Of a DNA stretch of 64,000 nt, positions 38,101 to 51,543 are shown one piece after another. The stretch's first letter is position 1, and each line of letters starts with the position of its first letter. The notes below the pieces were generated by a model that saw nothing but the letters and a program-made list of their open reading frames with translations, was not told the origin of the DNA and did no database searches. A program made the translations under genes and the position numbers. The stretch is from positions 1 through 64,000 of the forward strand of contig MBPM02000187.1 in NCBI GenBank assembly GCA_001695595.3, given 5' to 3'. The DNA is from Plasmopara viticola. Its lineage: Eukaryota; Oomycota; Peronosporomycetes; Peronosporales; Peronosporaceae.

Positions 38101-41100
38101 CCCAGCACTTCAATAGAGCAAAGAGACGCTTTGGTGTGGCTCTATTGCTTCTACGAATGTCTAAAAAGATATGAAGGACGTACCTTAGGCTGTACATCTT
38201 CCCAGCACTTTAAAAGAGCGAATATACGCTTTGTTGTGGCTCTATTGCGTCTGTGTAAGTCTAAAATGATAACAAGGACGCATCTATGACCGTTCATTAT
38301 CCTAGCACTTCACAAGAGCGAATATACGCTTTTTTGTGGCTCCATTGCCGTTGCGCATGTCTAGAATAATGCAGATGACGTACCTAAGGTGTACATCATC
38401 CCAGCACTTCAAAAAAAGAGGATATACGCTTTGTTGTGCTTTATTGCGTCTGCACACGTCTACAAAGAAAGAAAGGACGTATCTATGGCCGAACGTGATC
38501 CCAACACATCAAATGAGCAATTATACGCTTTGTTGTGGCTCTTTTGCGTCTGCACACGTGTACAATGAAAGAAAGAACGTATCTATGGCCGTACGTGATG
38601 TCAGCACTTCACAAGAGCCATTATACGCTTTGTCGAGACTCTATTGCGTCTGCGCACGTCTTGAATGATAAAAAAGGCGTACATAAAGACGTACATATTC
38701 CCAGCACTTCAAAAGAGCAAATATACGCTTTGTTGTGGCTCTTTTGTGTCTACGCATGTCTAGAAAGATATCAAGGACGTACCTAAGGCTGTACATCATA
38801 CCAGCACTTCAAAAATGCAAATATACGCTTTGTTGTGGCTCTTTTGCTTTTGCGCACGTCTATATTGATAGAAAGGTCATATTTATGGTCGTTGATCATT
38901 CCAACACTTCAAAGAGCGAATATAGGCTTTGTTCTGGCTCTATTGCGTCTGCGCACATCTCCAATGATAGAAAGGACGTATCTATGGTCGTACATCTTCC
39001 CAGCACTTCACTAGAGCGAATAAACGCTTTTATTGATGTTCCATTGCATCTGCGCACGTTTAGAATGATAGAAAGAACGTATTTATGACCGTACATCATC
39101 CCAACAGATCGAAAGAACAAAGACACGCTTTGTTGTGGCTCAATTGCGTCTGCGCACGTCTAGAATGATAGAAAGAACGGTTCTATGACCGTATATTATC
39201 CCAACACTTCCAAAGAGCAAATATACGCTTTGTTGTGGCTCTATCGCGTCTGCACACGTCTACAAAGAAAGAAAGGACGTATCTATGGCCGTACGTGATC
39301 TCAACACTTCACAAGAGAGAATATACGCTTTGTTGTCGCTCTATTACGTCTGCGCATGTATAGAATGATAGAAAGGTCGTACCTAAGGCTGTACATCTTC
39401 CCAGCACTTCAAAAGAGCAAATATACGCTTTGTTGTGGCTCTATTGCTTCTGCGCACGACTATAATGAAGGAAAGGACGTGTCTACTGCCGTACATGATC
39501 TCAGCACTTCCAAAAAGCAATTATACGATTTGTTGTGGCTCTATTGCATCTGCGCACATCTAGAATGATCAAAAAGGCGTACATAAAGATGTACATCCTC
39601 CCAGCACTTCACAAGAGAGAATATACGCTTTGTTGTGGCTCTATTGTGTCTACGCATGTCTAGAAAGATATGGAGGACGCACCTAAGGCTGTACATCTTC
39701 CCAGCACTTCAATAGAGCAAAGAGACGCTTTGGTGTGGCTCTATTGCTTCTACGAATGTCTAGAAAGATATGAAGGACGTACCTTAGGCTGTACATCTTC
39801 CCAGCACTTTAAAAGAGCGGATATACGCTTTGTTGTGGCTCTATTGCGTCTGTGTAAGTCTAAAATGATAACAAGGACGCATCTATGACCGTTCATTATC
39901 CTAGCACTTCACAAGAGCGAATATACGCTTTTTTGTGGCTCTATTGCCGTTGCGCATGTCTAGAATAATGCAGATGACGTACCTAAGGTGTACATCATCC
40001 CAGCACTTCAAAAAAAGAGAATATACGCTTTGTTGTGCTTTATTGCGTCTGCACACGTCTACAAAGAAAGAAAGGACGTATCTATGGCCGAACGTGATCC
40101 CAACACATCAAATGAGCAATTATACGCTTTGTTGTGGCTCTTTTGCGTCTGCACACGTGTACAATGAAAGAAAGGACGTATCTATGGCCGTACGTGATGT
40201 CAGCACTTCACAAGAGCCATTATACGCTTTGTCGAGACTCTATTGCGTCTGCGCACGTCTTGAATGATAAAAAAGGCGTACATAAAGACGTACATTTTCC
40301 CAGCACTTCAAAAGAGCAAATATACGCTTTGTTGTGGCTCTTTTGTGTCTACGCATGTCTAGAAAGATACAAGGACGTACCTAAGACTGTACATCATACC
40401 AGCACTTCAAAAATGCAAATATACGCTTTGTTGTGGCTCTTTTGCTTTTGCGCACGTCTATATTGATAGAAAGGTCATATTTATGGTCGTTGATCATTCC
40501 AACACTTCAAAGAGCGAATATAGGCTTTGTTCTGGCTCTATTGCGTCTGCGCACATCTCCAATGATAGAAAGGACGTATCTATGGTCGTACATCTTCCCA
40601 GCACTTCACTAGAGCGAATAAACGCTTTTATTGATGTTCCATTGCATCTGCGCACGTTTAGAATGATAGAAAGAACGTATTTATGACCGTACATCATCCC
40701 AACAGATCGAAAGAACAAAGACACGCTTTGTTGTGGCTCAATTGCGTCTGGGCACGTCTAGAATGATAGAAAGAACGGTTCCATGACCGTATATCATCCC
40801 AACACTTCCAAAGAGCAAATATACGCTTTGTTGTGGCTCTATCGCGTCTGCACACGTCTACAAAGAAAGAAAGGACGTATCTATGGCCGTACGTGATCTC
40901 AACACTTCACAAGAGAGAATATACGCTTTGTCGTCGCTCTATTACGTCTGCGCATGTATAGAATGATAGAAAGGTCGTACCTAAGGCTGTACATCTTCCC
41001 AGCACTTCAAAAGAGCAAATATACGCTTTGTTGTGGCTCTATTGCTTCTGCGCACGACTATAATGAAGGAAAGGACGTGTCTACTGCCGTACATGATCTC

Positions 41101-41530
41101 AGCACTTCAAAAAAGCAAATATACGATTTGTTGTGGCTCTATTGCATCTGCGCACATCTAGAATGATCAAAAAGGCGTACATAAAGATGTACATCCTCCC
41201 AGCACTTCACAAGAGAGAATATACGCTTTGTTGTGGCTCTATTGTGTCTACGCATGTCTAGAAAGATATGGAGGACGCACCTAAGGCTGTACATCTTCCC
41301 AGCACTTCAATAGAGCAAAGAGACGCTTTGGTGTGGCTCTATTGCTTCTACGATGTCTAAAAGATATGAAGGACGTACCTTAGGCTGTACATCTTCCCAG
41401 CACTTTAAAAGAGCGAATATACGCTTTGTTGTGGCTCTATTGCGTCTGTGTAAGTCTAAAATGATAACAAGGACGCATCTATGACCGTTCATTATCCTAG
41501 CACTTCACAAGAGCGAATATACGCTTTTTT

Positions 41531-44320
41531 GTGGCTCTATTGCCGTTGCGCATGTCTAGAATAATGCAGATGACGTACCTAAGGTGTACATCATCCCAGC
41601 ACTTCAAAAAAAGAGAATATACGCTTTGTTGTGCTTTATTGCGTCTGCACACGTCTACAAAGAAAGAAAGGACGTATCTATGGCCGAACGTGATCCCAAC
41701 ACATCAAATGAGCAATTATACGCTTTGTTGTGGCTCTTTTGCGTCTGCACACGTGTACAATGAAAGAAAGGACGTATCTATGGCCGTACGTGATGTCAGC
41801 ACTTCACAAGAGCCATTATACGCTTTGTCGAGACTCTATTGCGTCTGCGCACGTCTTGAATGATAAAAAAGGCGTACATAAAGACGTACATTTTCCCAGC
41901 ACTTCAAAAGAGCAAATATACGCTTTGTTGTGGCTCTTTTGTGTCTACGCATGTCTAGAAAGATATGGAGGACGCACCTAAGGCTGTACATCCTCCCAGC
42001 ACTTCAATAGAGCAAAGAGACGCTTTGTGTGGCTCTATTGCTTCTACGCATGTCTAATAAATTTGAAGGACGTACCTTTGGCTGTACATCTTCCCAGCAC
42101 TTTAAAAGAGCGAATATACGCTTTGTTGTGGCTCTATTGCGTCTGTGTAAGTCTAAAATGATAATAAGGACGCATCTATGACCGTTCATTATCCCAGCAC
42201 TTCACAAGAGCGAATATACGCTTTTTTGTGGCTCTATTGCCGTTGCGCATGTCTAGAATAATGTAGATGACGTACCTAAGGTGTACATCATCCCAGCACT
42301 TCAAAAAAAGAGAATATACGCTTTGTTGTGCTTTATTGCGTCTGCACACGTCTACAAAGAAAGAAAGGACGTATCTATGGCCGAACGTGATCCCAACACA
42401 TCAAATGAGCAATTATACGCTTTGTTGTGGCTCTTTTGCGTCTGCACACGTGTACAATGAAAGAAAGGACGTATCTATGGCCGTACGTGATGTCAGCACT
42501 TCACAAGAGCCATTATACGCTTTGTCGAGACTCTATTGCGTCTGCGCACGTCTTGAATGATAAAAAAGGCGTACATAAAGACGTACATTTTCCCAGCACT
42601 TCAAAAGAGCAAATATACGCTTTGTTGTGGCTCTTTTGTGTCTACGCATGTCTAGAAAGATATGGAGGACGCACCTAAGGCTGTACATCCTCCCAGCACT
42701 TCAATAGAGCAAAGAGACGCTTTGGTGTGGCTCTATTGCTTCTACGCATGTCTAATAAATTTGAAGGACGTACCTTTGGCTGTACATCTTCCCAGCACTT
42801 TAAAAGAGCGAATATACGCTTTGTTGTGGCTCTATTGCGTCTGTGTAAGTCTAAAATGATAATAAGGACGCATCTATGACCGTTCATTATCCCAGCACTT
42901 CACAAGAGCGAATATACGCTTTTTTGTGGCTCTATTGCCGTTGCGCATGTCTAGAATAATGTAGATGACGTACCTAAGGTGTACATCATCCCAGCACTTC
43001 AAAAAAGAGAATATACGCTTTGTTGTGCTTTATTGCGTCTGCACACGTCTACAAAGAAAGAAAGGACGTATCTATGGCCGAACGTGATCCCAACACATCA
43101 AATGAGCAATTATACGCTTTGTTGTGGCTCTTTTGCGTCTGCACACGTGTACAATGAAAGAAAGGACGTATCTATGGCCGTACGTGATGTCAGCACTTCA
43201 CAAGAGCCATTATACGCTTTGTCGAGACTCTATTGCGTCTGCGCACGTCTTGAATGATAAAAAAGGCGTACATAAAGACGTACATATTCCCAGCACTTCA
43301 AAAGAGCAAATATACGCTTTGTTGTGGCTCTTTTGTGTCTACGCATGTCTAGAAAGATATGGAGGACGCACCTAAGGCTGTACATCCTCCCAGCACTTCA
43401 ATAGAGCAAAGAGACGCTTTGGTGTGGCTCTATTGCTTCTACGCATGTCTAATAAATTTGAAGGACGTACCTTTGGCTGTACATCTTCCCAGCACTTTAA
43501 AAGAGCGAATATACGCTTTGTTGTGGCTCTATTGCGTCTGTGTAAGTCTAAAATGATAATAAGGACGCATCTATGACCGTTCATTATCCCAGCACTTCAC
43601 AAGAGCGAATATACGCTTTTTTGTGGCTCTATTGCCGTTGCGCATGTCTAGAATAATGTAGATGACGTACCTAAGGTGTACATCATCCCAGCACTTCAAA
43701 AAAAGAGAATATACGCTTTGTTGTGCTTTATTGCGTCTGCACACGTCTACAAAGAAAGAAAGGACGTATCTATGGCCGAACGTGATCCCAACACATCAAA
43801 TGAGCAATTATACGCTTTGTTGTGGCTCTTTTGCGTCTGCACACGTGTACAATGAAAGAAAGGACGTATCTATGGCCGTACGTGATGTCAGCACTTCACA
43901 AGAGCAAATATACGATTTGTTGTAGCTCTATTGCGTCTGCGCACGTCTTGAATGATAAAAAAGGCGTACATAAAGACGTACATATTCCCAGCACTTCAAA
44001 AGAGCAAATATACGCTTTGTTGTGGCTCTTTTGTGTCTACGCATGTCTAGAAAGATATGGAGGACGCACCTAAGGCTGTACATCCTCCAGCACTTCAATA
44101 GAGCAAAGAGACGCTTTGGTGTGGCTCTATTGCTTCTACGCATGTCTAAAAAAATTTGAAGGACGTACCTTTGGCTGTACATCTTCCCAGCACTTTAAAA
44201 GAGCGAATATACGCTTTGTTGTGGCTCTATTGCGTCTGTGTAAGTCTAAAATGATAACAAGGACGCATCTATGACCGTTCATTATCCCAGCACTTCACAA
44301 GAGCGAATATACGCTTTTTT
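41531..44320. repeat. satB 7-monomer HOR, ~698-bp period (first block)
   Basis: The marker monomer recurs at 41531, 42228, 42926, 43623 and 44321, steps of 697-698 bp. Each unit equals the 16-mer HOR with nine monomers removed. The junction is near 41944-41965, where TCTACGCATGTCTAGAAAG continues into ATATGGAGGACGCACC in place of ATATCAAGGACGTACC. The variant TAATAAATTTGAAGG appears only in these units. Confidence 0.9.
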
Positions 44321-45518
44321 GTGGCTCTATTGCCGTTGCGCATGTCTAAAATAATGTAGATGACGTACCTAAGGTGTACATCATCCCAGCACTTCAAAAA
44401 TGAAAATATACGCTTTGTTGTGGCTCTTTTGCTTTTGCGCACGTCTATATTGATAGAAAGGTCATATTTATGGTCGTTGATCATTCCAACACTTCAAAGA
44501 GCGAATATAGGCTTTGTTCTGGCTCTATTGCGTCTGCGCACATCTTTAATGATAGAAAGGACGTATCTATGGTCGTACATCTTCCCAGCACTTCACTAGA
44601 GCGAATAAACGCTTTATTGATGTTCCATTGCATCTGCGCACGTTTAGAATGATAAAAAGAACGTATTTATGACCGTACATCATCCCAACAGATCGAAAGA
44701 ACAAAGACACGCTTTGTTGTGGCTCAATTACGTCTGCGCACGTCTAGAATGATAGAAAGAACGGTTCTATGACCGTATATTATCCCAACACTTCCAAAGA
44801 GCAAATATACGCTTTGTTGTGGCTCTATCGCGTCTACACACGTCTACAAAGAAAGAAAGGACGTATCTATGACCGTACGTGATCTCAACACTTCACAAGA
44901 GAGAATATACGCTTCGTTGTCGCTCTATTACGTCTGCGCATGTATAGAATGATAGAAAGGTCGTACCTAAGGCTGTACATCTTCCCAGCACTTCAAAAGA
45001 GCAAATATATGCTTTGTTGTGGCTCTATTGCTTCTGCGCACGACTATAATGAAGGAAAGGACGTGTCTACTGCCGTACATGATCTCAGCACTTCAAAAGA
45101 GCAAATATACGATTTGTTGTGGCTCTATTGCATCTGCGCACATCTAGAATGATCAAAAAGGCGTACATAAAGATGTACATCTTCCCAGCACTTCACAAGA
45201 GAGAATATACGCTTTGTTGTGGCTCTATTGTGTCTACGCATGTCTAGAAAGATATGGAGGACGCACCTAAGGCTGTACATCTTCCCAGCACTTCAATAGA
45301 GCAAAGAGACGCTTTGGTGTGGCTCTGTTGCTTCTACGCATGTCTAAAAAAATTTGAAGGACGTTCCTTAGGCTTTACATCTTCCCAGCACTTTAAAAGA
45401 GCGAATATACGCTTTGTTGTGGCTCTATTGCGTCTGTGTAAGTCTAAAATGATAACAAGGACGCATCTATGACCGTTCATTATCCTAGCACTTCACAAGA
45501 GCGAATATACGCTTTTTT
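44321..45518. repeat. satB 12-monomer variant unit (1198 bp)
   Basis: This single unit between two 7-mer blocks keeps monomers that the 7-mers lost (for example the CTTTTGCGCACGTCTATATTG monomer near 44430) but lacks four of the sixteen. The fusion lies near 44395-44402, where CAGCACTTCAAAAATGAAAA joins two monomers that are not neighbours in the 16-mer. Confidence 0.75.
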
Positions 45519-47615
45519 GTGGCTCTATTGCCGTTGCGCATGTCTAGAATAATGCAGATGACGTACCTAAGGTGTACATCATCCCAGCACTTCAAAAAAA
45601 GAGAATATACGCTTTGTTGTGCTTTATTGCGTCTGCACACGTCTACAAAGAAAGAAAGGACGTATCTATGGCCGAACGTGATCCCAACACATCAAATGAG
45701 CAATTATACGCTTTGTTGTGGCTCTTTTGCGTCTGCACACGTGTACAATGAAAGAAAGGACGTATCTATGGCCGTACGTGATGTCAGCACTTCACAAGAG
45801 CCATTATACGCTTTGTCGAGACTCTATTGCGTCTGCGCACGTCTTGAATGATAAAAAAGGCGTACATAAAGACGTACATTTTCCCAGCACTTCAAAAGAG
45901 CAAATATACGCTTTGTTGTGGCTCTTTTGTGTCTACGCATGTTTAGAAAGATATGGAGGACGCACCTAAGGCTGTACATCCTCCCAGCACTTCAATAGAG
46001 CAAAGAGACGCTTTGGTGTGGCTCTATTGCTTCTACGCATGTCTAACAAGATTTGAAGGACGTACCTTTGGCTGTACATCTTCCCAGCACTTTAAAAGAG
46101 CGAATATACGCTTTGTTGTGGCTCTATTGCGTCTGTGTAAGTCTAAAATGATAACAAGGACGCATCTATGACCGTTCATTATCCCAGCACTTCACAAGAG
46201 CGAATATACGCTTTTTTGTGGCTCTATTGCCGTTGCGCATGTCTAAAATAATGTAGATGACGTACCTAAGGTGTACATCATCCCAGCACTTCAAAAAAAG
46301 AGAATATACGCTTTGTTGTGCTTTATTGCGTCTGCACACGTCTACAAAGAAAGAAAGGACGTATCTATGGCCGAACGTGATCCCAACACATCAAATGAGC
46401 AATTATACGCTTTGTTGTGGCTCTTTTGCGTCTGCACACGTGTACAATGAAAGAAAGGACGTATCTATGGCCGTACGTGATGTCAGCACTCCACAAGAGC
46501 CATTATACGCTTTGTCGAGACTCTATTGCGTCTGCGCACGTCTTGAATGATAAAAAAGGCGTACATAAAGACGTACATTTTCCCAGCACTTCAAAAGAGC
46601 AAATATACGCTTTGTTGTGGCTCTTTTGTGTCTACGCATGTTTAGAAAGATATGGAGGACGCACCTAAGGCTGTACATCCTCCCAGCACTTCAATAGAGC
46701 AAAGAGACGCTTTGGTGTGGCTCTATTGCTTCTACGCATGTCTAAAAAAATTTGAAGGACGTACCTTTGGCTGTACATCTTCCCAGCACTTTAAAAGAGC
46801 GAATATACGCTTTGTTGTGGCTCTATTGCGTCTGTGTAAGTCTAAAATGATAACAAGGACGCATCTATGACCATTCATTATCCCAGCACTTCACAAGAGC
46901 GAATATACGCTTTTTTGTGGCTCTATTGCCGTTGCGCATGTCTAAAATAATGTAGATGACGTACCTAAGGTGTACATCATCCCAGCACTTCAAAAAAAGA
47001 GAATATACGCTTTGTTGTGCTTTATTGCGTCTGCACACGTCTACAAAGAAAGAAAGGACGTATCTATGGCCGAACGTGATCCCAACACATCAAATGAGCA
47101 ATTATACGCTTTGTTGTGGCTCTTTTGCGTCTGCACACGTGTACAATGAAAGAAAGGACGTATCTATGGCCGTACGTGATGTCAGCACTTCACAAGAGCC
47201 ATTATACGCTTTGTCGAGACTCTATTGCGTCTGCGCACGTCTTGAATGATAAAAAAGGCGTACATAAAGACGTACATTTTCCCAGCACTTCAAAAGAGCA
47301 AATATACGCTTTGTTGTGGCTCTTTTGTGTCTACGCATGTCTAGAAAGATATGGAGGACGCACCTAAGGCTGTACATCCTCCCAGCACTTCAATAGAGCA
47401 AAGAGACGCTTTGGTGTGGCTCTATTGCTTCTACGCATGTCTAAAAAAATTTGAAGGACGTACCTTTGGCTGTACATCTTCCCAGCACTTTAAAAGAGCG
47501 AATATACGCTTCGTTGTGGCTCTATTGCGTCTGTGTAAGTCTAAAATGATAACAAGGACGCATCTATGACCATTCATTATCCCAGCACTTCACAAGAGCG
47601 AATATACGCTTTTTT
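45519..47615. repeat. satB 7-monomer HOR, 699-bp period (second block)
   Basis: Marker monomers at 45519, 46218, 46917 and 47616 give three units of exactly 699 bp. Units differ from the first block in several places (CTAACAAGATTTG or CTAAAAAAATTTG in place of CTAATAAATTTG), so the two 7-mer blocks have been evolving separately or were copied at different times. Confidence 0.9.
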
Positions 47616-50600
47616 GTGGCTCTATTGCCGTTGCGCATGTCTAGAATAATGTAGATGACGTACCTAAGGTGTACATCATCCCAGCACTTCAAAAAAAGAG
47701 AATATACGCTTTGTTGTGCTTTATTGCGTCTGCACACGTCTACAAAGAAAGAAAGGACGTATCTATGGCCGAACGTGATCCCAACACATCAAATGAGCAA
47801 TTATACGCTTTGTTGTGGCTCTTTTGCGTCTGCACACGTGTACAATGAAAGAAAGGACGTATCTATGGCCGTACGTGATGTCAGCACTTCACAAGAGCCA
47901 TTAAACGCTTTGTCGAGACTCTATTGCGTCTGCGCACGTCTTAAACGATAAAAAAGGCGTACATAAAGACGTACATTTTCCCAGCACTTCAAAAGAGCAA
48001 ATATACGCTTTGTTGTGGCTCTTTTGTGTCTACACATGTCTAGAAAGATATCAAGGACGTATCTAAGACTGTACATCATACCAGCACTTCAAAAATGCAA
48101 ATATACGCTTTGTTGTGGCTCTTTTGCTTTTGCGCACGTCTATATTGATAGAAAGGTCATATTTATGGTCGTTGATCATTCCAACACTTCAAAGAGCGAA
48201 TATAGGCTTTGTTCTGGCTCTATTGCGTCTGCGCACATCTTTAATGATAGAAAGGACGTATCTATGGTCGTACATCTTCCCAGCACTTCACTAGAGCGAA
48301 TAAACGCTTTATTGATGTTCCATTGCATCTGCGCACGTTTAGAATGATAGAAAGAATGTATTTATGACCGTACATCATCCCAACAGATCGAAAGAACAAA
48401 GACACGCTTTGTTGTGGCTCAATTGCGTCTGCTCACGTCTAGAATGATAGAAAGAACGGTTCTATGACCGTATATTATCCCAACACTTCCAAAGAGCAAA
48501 TATACGCTTTGTTGTGGCTCTATTGTGCCTGCGCATGTCTAGAATGATAAAAAAGACGTACATAAGGACGTACATCTTCCCAGCACTTCACTTCCAAAGA
48601 GCAAATATACGCTCTGTTGTGGCTCTATTGTGTCTGCGCATGTCTTGAAAGATAGAAAAGACGTACCTAAGACTGTACATCTTCCCAGCACTTCCGAAGA
48701 GCAAATATACGCTCCGTTGTGGCTCTATTGTGTCTGCGCATGTCTTGAAAGATAGCAAGGACGTACCTAAGACTGTACATCTTCCCAGCACTTCAATAGA
48801 GCGAATATACGCTTTGTTGTGGCTCTATTGTGCCTGCGAATGTCTAAAATGATGAAACAAGACGTACATAAGGACGTACATCTTCCCAGCACTTCACTTC
48901 CAAAGAGCAAATATATGCTCTGTTGTGGCTCTATTGTGTCTGCGCATGTCTCGAAAGATATAAAGGACGTACCTTAGACTGTACATCTTCCCAGCACTTC
49001 AATAGAGCAAATATACGCTTTGTTGTGGCTCTATTGTGTCTACGCATGTCTAGAAAGATATGGAGGACGCACCTAAGGCTGTACATCCTCCCAGCACTTC
49101 AATAGAGCAAAGAGACGCTTTGGTGTGGCTCTATTGCTTCTACGCATGTCTAAAAAGATTTGAAGGACGTACCTTTGGCTGTACATCTTCCCAGCACTTT
49201 AAAAGAGCGAATATACGCTTTGTTGTGGCTCTATTGCGTCTGTGTAAGTCTAAAATGATAACAAGGACGCATCTATGACCGTTCATTATCCCAGCACTTC
49301 ACAAGAGCGAATATACGCTTTTTTGTGGCTCTATTGCCGTTGCGCATTTCTAGAATAATGTAGATGACGTACCTAAGGTGTACATCATCCCAGCACTTCA
49401 AAAAAAGAGAATATACGCTTTGTTGTGCTTTATTGCGTCTGCACACGTCTACAAAGAAAGAAAGGACGTATCTATGGCCGAACGTGATCCCAACACATCA
49501 AATGAGCAATTATACGCTTTGTTGTGGCTCTTTTGCGTCTGCACACGTGTACAATGAAAGAAAGGACGTATCTATGGCCGTACGTGATGTCAGCACTTCA
49601 CAAGAGCCATTATACGCTTTGTCGAGACTCTATTGCGTCTGCGCACGTCTTGAATGATAAAAAAGGCGTACATAAAGACGTACATTTTCCCAGCACTTCA
49701 AAAGAGCAAATATACGCTTTGTTGTGGCTCTTTTGTGTCTACACATGTCTAGAAAGATATCAAGGACGTATCTAAGACTGTACATCATACCAGCACTTCA
49801 AAAATGCAAATATACGCTTTGTTGTGGCTCTTTTGCTTTTGCGCACGTCTATATTGATAGAAAGGTCATATTTATGGTCGTTGATCATTCCAACACTTCA
49901 AAGAGCGAATATAGGCTTTGTTCTGGCTCTATTGCGTCTGCGCACATCTTTAATGATAGAAAGGACGTATCTATGGTCGTACATCTTCCCAGCACTTCAC
50001 TAGAGCGAATAAACGCTTTATTGATGTTCCATTGCATCTGCGCACGTTTAGAATGATAGAAAGAATGTATTTATGACCGTACATCATCCCAACAGATCGA
50101 AAGAACAAAGACACGCTTTGTTGTGGCTCAATTGCGTCTGCGCACGTCTAGAATGATAGAAAGAACGGTTCTATGACCGTATATTATCCCAACACTTCCA
50201 AAGAGCAAATATACGCTTTGTTGTGGCTCTATTGTGCCTGCGCATGTCTAGAATGATAAAAAAGACGTACATAAGGACGTACATCTTCCCAGCACTTCAC
50301 TTCCAAAGAGCAAATATACGCTCTGTTGTGGCTCTATTGTGTCTGCGCATGTCTTGAAAGATAGAAAAGACGTACCTGAGACTGTACATCTTCCCAGCAC
50401 TTCCGAAGAGCAAATATACGCTCCGTTGTGGCTCTATTGTGTCTGCGCATGTCTTGAAAGATAGCAAGGACGTACCTAGGACTGTACATCTTCCCAGCAC
50501 TTCAATAGAGCGAATATACGCTTTGTTGTGGCTCTATTGTGCCTGCGAATGTCTAAAATGATAAAACAAGACGTACATAAGGACGTACATCTTCCCAGCA

Positions 50601-51543
50601 CTTTACTTCCAAAGAGCAAATATACGCTCTGTTGTGGCTCTATTGTGTCTGCGCATGTCTTAAAAGATAGAAAAGACGTACCTAAGACTGTATATCTTCC
50701 CAGCACTTCCGAAGAGCAAATATACGCTTTGTTGTGGCTCTATTGTGCCTGCGCATGTCTAGAATGATAAAAAAGACGTACATAAGGACGTACATCTTCC
50801 CAGCACTTCACTTCCAAAGAGCAAATATACGCTCTGTTGTGGCTCTATTGTGTCTGCGCATGTCTTGAAAGATAGAAAAGACGTACCTAAGACTGTACAT
50901 CTTCCAGCACTTCCGAAGAGCAAATATACGCTCCGTTGTGGCTCTATTGTGTCTGCGCATGTCTTGAAAGATAGCAAGGACGTACCTAGGACTGTACATC
51001 TTCCCAGCACTTCAATAGAGCGAATATACGCTTTGTTGTGGCTCTATTGTGCCTGCGAATGTCTAAAATGATAAAACAAGACGTACATAAGGACGTACAT
51101 CTTCCCAGCACTTTACTTCCAAAGAGCAAATATACGCTCTGTTGTGGCTCTATTGTGTCTGCGCATGTCTCGAAAGATATAAAGGACGTACCTTAGACTG
51201 TACATCTTCCCAGCACTTCAATAGAGAGTATATACGCTTTGTTGTGGCTCTATTGTGTCTACGCGTGTCTAGAAAGATATGGAGGACGCACCTAAGGCTG
51301 TACATCCTCCCAGCACTTCAATAGAGCAAAGAGACGCTTTGGTGTGGCTCTATTGCTTCTACGCATGTCTAAAAAGATTTGAAGGACGTACCTTTGGCTG
51401 TGCATCTTCCCAGCACTTTAAAAGAGCGAATATACGCTTTGTTGTGGCTCTATTGCGTCTGTGTAAGTCTAAAATGATAACAAGGACGCATCTATGACCG
51501 TTCATTATCCCAGCACTTTACAAGAGCGAATATACGCTTTTTT
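47616..51543. repeat. Composite satB units with left-domain monomers inserted
   Basis: Two long units (47616-49324, 1709 bp; 49325-51543, 2219 bp) start like the 16-mer HOR. At about 48525 and 50231 they switch to monomers typical of the 15-20 kb domain (TGTGCCTGCGCATGTCTAGA, CACTTCACTTCCAAAGAGC, CTTCCGAAGAGCAAATATAC). They then return to HOR order near 49030 and 51240. In the second unit, the segment starting at 50231 is repeated at 50742, a 511-bp step, which explains its extra length. Confidence 0.8.

Larger units (their letters stand above)
21920..41530. repeat. satB 16-monomer higher-order repeat, ~1597-bp period
   Basis: A marker monomer (GCCGTTGCGCATGTCTAGAA, with ATGCAGATGACG after it) recurs at 21920, 23463, 25060, 26658, 28254, 29850, 31447, 33045, 35140, 36738, 38336, 39935 and 41531. 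Most steps are 1595-1599 bp, which is 16 monomers of about 99.8 bp. Corresponding monomers in successive units are almost identical, while neighbouring monomers within a unit differ clearly. Two steps are abnormal: 21920-23463 is short, with a scrambled scar near 23322-23352, and 33045-35140 is ~500 bp too long. The array has the structure of a classic HOR formed by unequal exchange. Confidence 0.93.
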
